A stretch of 34,045 bases of DNA from UBA1189 sp045544835 (GTDB lineage: Bacteria > Bacteroidota > Bacteroidia > Bacteroidales > Bacteroidaceae): positions 1 to 34,045 of the forward strand of contig JAZPZS010000180.1 of the NCBI GenBank assembly GCA_045544835.1, written 5' to 3'. Of the stretch, positions 30,569 to 34,045 are shown piece by piece (the stretch's first letter is position 1; each line of letters opens with the position of its first letter). The notes under the pieces were generated by a model. The model was not told the DNA's origin. It made no database searches and saw only the letters and a program-made list of their open reading frames with translations. Position numbers and translations under genes: made by a program.

Positions 30569-31810
30569 TTCACATAAGTCTTCCCAGAATCCCGGATAAG
30601 ACTTGGATACCACCTCGGGGTTCTCTATCGTCAGCCCCTCGTGGCACAGGGCTGCCGGAGCAAAGGCCATGGCCATGCGATGGTCATCATAGGTCGCTAT
30701 CGTGGGTGACGCTGAGGGCTCGGTACGCTCCCCATCCCACACGAGTCGCTTGTCGCCTTCGGCGCGGAGCACGTAGCCCAGCTTGCGCAGCTCGGTGATG
30801 AGAGCAGCCACGCGGTCGGTCTCCTTGATGCGCAGGCTGTGTATGCCCTCGAATGTGAAGGGAACGCCCAGCAGGCAGCAGGTCACGGCCAATGTCTGCG
30901 CTATGTCGGGGCAATGGGTGAAGTCGAGAACTCCGCTACCCGAAAGTCCGCCCCTTGGGGAGGATTTAGGTGGAGCCGTCAACCTCGCCCCCTCTGAGGT
31001 GTACTCCGTCATCACACCCAGCGGTTCAAACATTTCTGCCACCACACGGTCGCCCTGCTTGCTGTTGGCAGTGAGTCCACGCAGCAATATCTCCACCTCA
31101 TGTCCGCAGTGAGCCGCTACGGCAGCCAGCTCATACCAGTACGATGCGCCGCTCCAGTCGCCCTCCACGGTGAGGGGGCGGTCTTCATACCCTCCCGGTG
31201 CAATGCGTATCGTCTGTCCATCGCACCACTCGGCCGTAGCGCCATAGTGACGCATCAGGTCCAGCGTCAGTTCTATATAGGTGCGCGAGGCTATGGCTCC
31301 CTTGAGGTGCAGCGTCAGTCCCTCGGCAAGGCACGGCCCTATCATCAGCAGGGCCGAGATGTACTGCGAGCTGACGCCCGCCTCTATCTCCACCTCTCCG
31401 CCCCGGAGGCTCTTTCCCTTGATGCGCAGTGGAGGGTATCCCTCGTTGTTCACATAGCTGATGTCGGCTCCTAAGGTGCGCAGTGCCTCCACCAGTATCC
31501 CTATGGGGCGCTGTTGCATCCGCTTGCTTCCTGTCAGCACCGTCTCGCCTGATGTAATGGCCAGATAAGCCGTGAGGAAGCGCATGGCAGTGCCTGTGGC
31601 ACCGATGTCGATGAGTGCAGCCCCAGCCCGCTTGTCGGCAATGCCCTGTTGCATGTGTTCCGTATCGTCGCACACGGCAAGGCGCTCTATGGTGTAGTGC
31701 TGCTCAGGACACAGTGCCTGAATCAGCAATGCACGGTTGCTGATGCTCTTCGAGGTCGGAGGCGTCACGCCCGCCACCAGTTTTTGGGGTATTTTTAATG
31801 TCAATTGCAT
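30551..31810 (-). CDS. aroA: 3-phosphoshikimate 1-carboxyvinyltransferase (EPSP synthase)
   Basis: 419 residues. Substrate-site motifs are present: PPTSKSISNRALLI (Lys21, Ser22, Arg26), GATGTAMRFLTA, SSQYISALL, and the catalytic HSLRIKETDRVAAL. It joins phosphoenolpyruvate to shikimate-3-phosphate on the way to chorismate. Two parts are foreign to the family: residues about 279-290 (PPKSSPRGGLSG), inserted just before the LDFTHCPDIAQT block, and the last residues LGVRN with the stop codon, which come from a heptanucleotide array. The catalytic segments are untouched, so activity is likely kept. The start MQLTLKIPQK is 24 bases after a -7 element. Confidence 0.93.
   Translation of the reverse strand: MQLTLKIPQKLVAGVTPPTSKSISNRALLIQALCPEQHYTIERLAVCDDTEHMQQGIADKRAGAALIDIGATGTAMRFLTAYLAITSGETVLTGSKRMQQRPIGILVEALRTLGADISYVNNEGYPPLRIKGKSLRGGEVEIEAGVSSQYISALLMIGPCLAEGLTLHLKGAIASRTYIELTLDLMRHYGATAEWCDGQTIRIAPGGYEDRPLTVEGDWSGASYWYELAAVAAHCGHEVEILLRGLTANSKQGDRVVAEMFEPLGVMTEYTSEGARLTAPPKSSPRGGLSGSGVLDFTHCPDIAQTLAVTCCLLGVPFTFEGIHSLRIKETDRVAALITELRKLGYVLRAEGDKRLVWDGERTEPSASPTIATYDDHRMAMAFAPAALCHEGLTIENPEVVSKSYPGFWEDLCELGVRN
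30942..30976. repeat. Repeat-derived in-frame insertion in aroA
   Basis: About 35 bases with the central palindrome CCCCTTGGGG (30951-30960), giving PPKSSPRGGLS in AroA. I recognise the string as one that recurs in Bacteroidota genomes as an intergenic repeat; only one copy lies in this window. Confidence 0.55.
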
Positions 31811-31833
31811 CTGTTTGACTCCACTATTTTCGA

Positions 31834-31841
31834 CAAAAGTA
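31834..31841 (-). promoter_or_regulatory. -7 element of aroA
   Basis: TACTTTTG on the minus strand, 24 nt before the start codon. It is divergent from the tRNA-Pro promoter. Confidence 0.5.
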
Positions 31842-31881
31842 GCAATTTTATGCTCAAAACGCGAAAAAAAACCTCAAAAAG

Positions 31882-31912
31882 TTGCGTAGGTAAATAAAAT
31901 GTCCTACTTTTG
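31882..31912 (+). promoter_or_regulatory. Promoter of tRNA-Pro
   Basis: TTG (31882-31884), 20 nt, TACTTTTG (31905-31912), 16 nt before the mature 5' end. Confidence 0.7.
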
Positions 31913-31928
31913 CACCGCAATTGAGCAG

Positions 31929-32003
31929 CGGGGTGTAGCTCAGCCCGGTTAGAGTACGCGTCTGGGGGGCGTGTGGTCGCTGGTTCGAATCCAGTCACCC
32001 CGA
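31929..32003 (+). tRNA. tRNA-Pro (GGG anticodon)
   Basis: 75 bases. Acceptor CGGGGTG/CACCCCG, D-arm GCTC-AGCCCGGTTA-GAGT, anticodon loop CTGGGGG (anticodon GGG), T-arm GCTGG-TTCGAAT-CCAGT, discriminator A. CCA is not encoded. C1-G72 is typical of bacterial tRNA-Pro. Confidence 0.96.
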
Positions 32004-32010
32004 CTGAGAG

Positions 32011-32053
32011 AAAGCATTGATAATCAAAAGATTGTCGATGCTTTTTCTTTTTG
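32011..32053 (+). terminator. Terminator after tRNA-Pro
   Basis: A 15-bp stem (32011-32025 with 32030-32044, two G-U pairs), loop AAAA, then TTTTTCTTTTTG. Confidence 0.85.
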
Positions 32054-32100
32054 TGCATACCGTGAAAGTGCGCGGTTTAATTGGTGGTTTAGCGTATCAT

Positions 32101-32140
32101 AAAAACGCCCCAACTTCAATCCTTAAAGGCGAAGCTGGGG
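32101..32140 (-). terminator. Terminator of rnr
   Basis: On the minus strand CCCCAGCTTC (32140-32131) pairs with GAAGTTGGGG (32117-32108), one mismatch, followed by CGTTTTT. Confidence 0.7.
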
Positions 32141-32164
32141 GGTAGACTATTGATTTTGTTCTTG

Positions 32165-32246
32165 CTCTACCAGGGCAAAGTCGGCGAGTGAAGCAAGTTC
32201 AACTCACCTTTGCTCCTGTAGGTTTCACTCTACCAGAGCAAAGTCG
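32165..32246. repeat. Direct duplication at the 3' end of rnr
   Basis: CTCTACCAGGGCAAAGTCG (32165-32183) repeats as CTCTACCAGAGCAAAGTCG (32228-32246), one mismatch, 63 bases apart and thus in the same frame. The gene-proximal copy encodes the last residues DFALVE of RNase R. The distal copy lies after the stop and would read DFALVEQEQNQ then stop. Confidence 0.8.
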
Positions 32247-34045
32247 AGTTGCTTTTTCTCTAAGTTACACCGTGCTACCTCTACTTTGACGGTGTCGCCC
32301 AAGGCGTAGCGCTTATGGGTGCGGCGACCTACGAGGCAGTAGTTGCGCTCGTCAAATTCGTAGTAATCGTCGTCGAGGTCGCGCATGGGGATGAGGCCCT
32401 CACACTTGTTCTCGATGATCTCGGCATAGAGTCCCCACTCGGTGACACCGCTGATGATGGCATCGTAGGTGATACCCATGCGGTCGGCCATATACTCTAC
32501 CTGCTTGTACTTGATGCTGGCACGCTCGGCCGAGGCGGCAAGCTGCTCCATCTGCGAGGAGTGCTCGCACAGCTCTTCATACTTGCTCTTCGAGGCCGAG
32601 CGACCACCCTCGAGGTAGCGCGAGAGGAGACGGTGCACCATCATGTCGGGATAGCGGCGTATGGGCGAGGTGAAGTGGGTGTAGTAGTCCATCGCCAAGC
32701 CGTAGTGACCGATGTTGTCGGTGCTGTAGCGAGCCTTCTGCATGGCACGCAGCGAGACGGTCTCGATGAGGTGCTGCTCGCGCTTGCCCTTGACATCGGC
32801 CAGCAGCTTGTTAAACGACTTGGCTATATCTACCTTGTCGCCCGTGGTGCGCACCTTATGTCCGAAGGGCAGGGCGAGGCGTGCGAGGTTGTCGAGCTTC
32901 TCGGCATCGGGCACGTCGTGTATGCGGTAGGGGAATACCTTGGCCTTCTTCACGGGTACCTTACCGATGGTCTCGGCCACGGTACGATTGGCCAGCAACA
33001 TGAATTCTTCGATGAGCTGGTGAGCCTCCTTCGATTCCTTGAGGTGTACGCTCACGGGGTGTCCCTTCTCGTCGATGTCGAAGCGCACCTCCACGCGGTC
33101 GAAATTGATGGCTCCGCCCGCAAAGCGTGCGGCACGCATCTGCTGGGCAAACCCATTCAGAATCATCAGTTCGTTGGCATATTCATCGCCCGGCAAGGCC
33201 TCTTTGGTGCCACGCTGCTGGCGCTCGATGATGGCCTGCACCTCCTCGTATGTATATCTACGGTTGCTATTAATAATGGTATGGGCTATCTGGCTGTACT
33301 TGACACGACCCTTGTCGTCGATGTGGAAGATGACGGAGTAGGTGAGCTTGTCTTCGTTGGGGCGCAGCGAACAGATGTAGTTGCACAGGCGCTCGGGCAG
33401 CATGGGGATGGTGCGGTCGACAAGGTATACCGATGTGGCGCGGTGCTGTGCCTCCTTGTCGATGATGCCGTTCTCGCCCACGTAATGGGTGACGTCGGCA
33501 ATGTGTACGCCCACCTCCCAGAGGTTCTTGCCGAGGGGACGGATAGAGAGAGCATCGTCGAAGTCCTTGGCATCGTGGGGGTCGATGGTGCAGGTGAGCA
33601 CATCGCGCATATCGAGTCGGCGAGCTATCTCGTCGGGTGTGATGACGTCGCTGATATGGTTGGCCGCATTCTCCACGGCAATGGGGTATTTGTAGGGGAG
33701 TCCAAACTCAGCCAGGATGGCGTGCATCTCTACATCATTGTTACCTGCCTGACCAAGGATGTCCACCACATGACCTATGGGGTTGCGTGCATCCTCGGGC
33801 CATTCCACTATCTTCACCACTGCCTTGTCGCCACTCTTGCCGCCCTTGAGCTTGTCGCGAGGGATGAAGATGTCGTTGTCGAGCGTACGGCTCTCGGTAA
33901 GCAGGAAGGCATAGTTGCGTTCCACCTTGAGGATGCCCACGAAGGTGTCGTTGGCCCGCTCGATGATCTCTACCACCTCGCCCTCGGGCATGCCACGCCC
34001 ACGACGACGGGCAAAGAGGCTCACGCGCACACGGTCGCCATGCAG
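32225..34045 (-). CDS. rnr: Ribonuclease R (5' end outside window)
   Basis: 606 residues visible; the frame is open through the window edge (LHGDRVRVSLFARRRG), so roughly the first 100 residues are missing. An OB-fold cold-shock segment (GILKVERNYAFLL, DIFIPRDKLKGG) precedes the RNB catalytic domain with the four-aspartate motif TIDPHDAKDFDDALS. The domain continues through GLAMDYYTHFTSPIRRYPDMMVHRLL. A C-terminal S1 domain (ISGVTEWGLYAEIIENKCEGLI) follows. The long basic tail of E. coli RNase R is absent; the protein ends KKQLDFALVE. It degrades structured RNA processively 3' to 5'. A duplicated copy of its last codons lies just past the stop. Confidence 0.95.
   Translation of the reverse strand: MHGDRVRVSLFARRRGRGMPEGEVVEIIERANDTFVGILKVERNYAFLLTESRTLDNDIFIPRDKLKGGKSGDKAVVKIVEWPEDARNPIGHVVDILGQAGNNDVEMHAILAEFGLPYKYPIAVENAANHISDVITPDEIARRLDMRDVLTCTIDPHDAKDFDDALSIRPLGKNLWEVGVHIADVTHYVGENGIIDKEAQHRATSVYLVDRTIPMLPERLCNYICSLRPNEDKLTYSVIFHIDDKGRVKYSQIAHTIINSNRRYTYEEVQAIIERQQRGTKEALPGDEYANELMILNGFAQQMRAARFAGGAINFDRVEVRFDIDEKGHPVSVHLKESKEAHQLIEEFMLLANRTVAETIGKVPVKKAKVFPYRIHDVPDAEKLDNLARLALPFGHKVRTTGDKVDIAKSFNKLLADVKGKREQHLIETVSLRAMQKARYSTDNIGHYGLAMDYYTHFTSPIRRYPDMMVHRLLSRYLEGGRSASKSKYEELCEHSSQMEQLAASAERASIKYKQVEYMADRMGITYDAIISGVTEWGLYAEIIENKCEGLIPMRDLDDDYYEFDERNYCLVGRRTHKRYALGDTVKVEVARCNLEKKQLDFALVE

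Noticed and set aside
31801..32058. 85-codon minus-strand ORF containing GFEPATTRPPDAYSNRAELHP
   Set aside because: It is the antisense of tRNA-Pro, a well-known false ORF; it also overlaps the aroA promoter.

Overview
This window looks like an ordinary chromosomal segment of a Bacteroidales bacterium (phylum Bacteroidota). The evidence is the repeated TAnnTTTG promoter element (often with TTG/TTTG about 20 nt upstream), weak or absent Shine-Dalgarno sites, tRNAs without an encoded CCA end, and lineage-typical families: an SusC-like/OMP_b-brl_3 barrel, a small Hc1-type histone-like protein, a GIN-domain protein, DUF4834, PorX (response regulator plus PglZ) and a PorW/SprE-like TPR lipoprotein. 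Genus cannot be fixed from the sequence alone. I see no prophage, insertion sequence, CRISPR array or integrative element.

Layout. 1-4.8 kb (+): the 3' part of an outer-membrane barrel protein, a 58-residue Hc1-like protein with its own promoter and terminator, and cardiolipin synthase. 5-12 kb (-): a large MG2-like secreted protein, an RHH-like/TadA overlapping gene pair, a GIN-domain secreted protein behind an ECF-type promoter, a CPBP membrane protease, RibF and a HAD phosphatase. 12-20.5 kb (+): a CAT-anticodon tRNA, an acyl-CoA ligase, a membrane-anchored LytTR regulator, PurT, a candidate leader RNA ending in a terminator, a CNNM/CBS transporter-like protein and a GH51 arabinofuranosidase. 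20.5-23.6 kb (-): a small lipoprotein, DUF4834, PssA, Psd and an FNT channel. 23.8-27 kb: a methyltransferase (+) tail-to-tail with TsaE (-), then PorX and a GNAT acetyltransferase (-). 27-31.8 kb (-): the PorW-like lipoprotein, a small acidic membrane protein with a CCG-H-C motif, and AroA. 31.9-34 kb: tRNA-Pro(GGG) (+) and RNase R (-), which runs off the window.

Functional links: Cls, PssA and Psd together cover synthesis of phosphatidylethanolamine and cardiolipin. PorX and the PorW-like protein, both named after type IX secretion or gliding factors, lie 0.6 kb apart. Most other genes are unrelated housekeeping functions.

The most unusual structure is not a gene. At least eight short tandem arrays, each with a strict 7-bp period but different unit sequences, are scattered between 10.2 and 30.6 kb. 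Several sit inside conserved genes in frame (RibF twice, GH51, PorX) or supply the last residues and stop codon (HAD phosphatase, AroA). A different repeat is inserted in frame in AroA, and a nested inverted-repeat element lies between RibF and the CPBP protease. Other points for follow-up are a 44-bp dyad over the LytTR promoter, a terminator between the only visible promoter and the CNNM gene, a perfect 11-bp dyad spanning the psd promoter, and a 63-bp-spaced duplication at the end of rnr.
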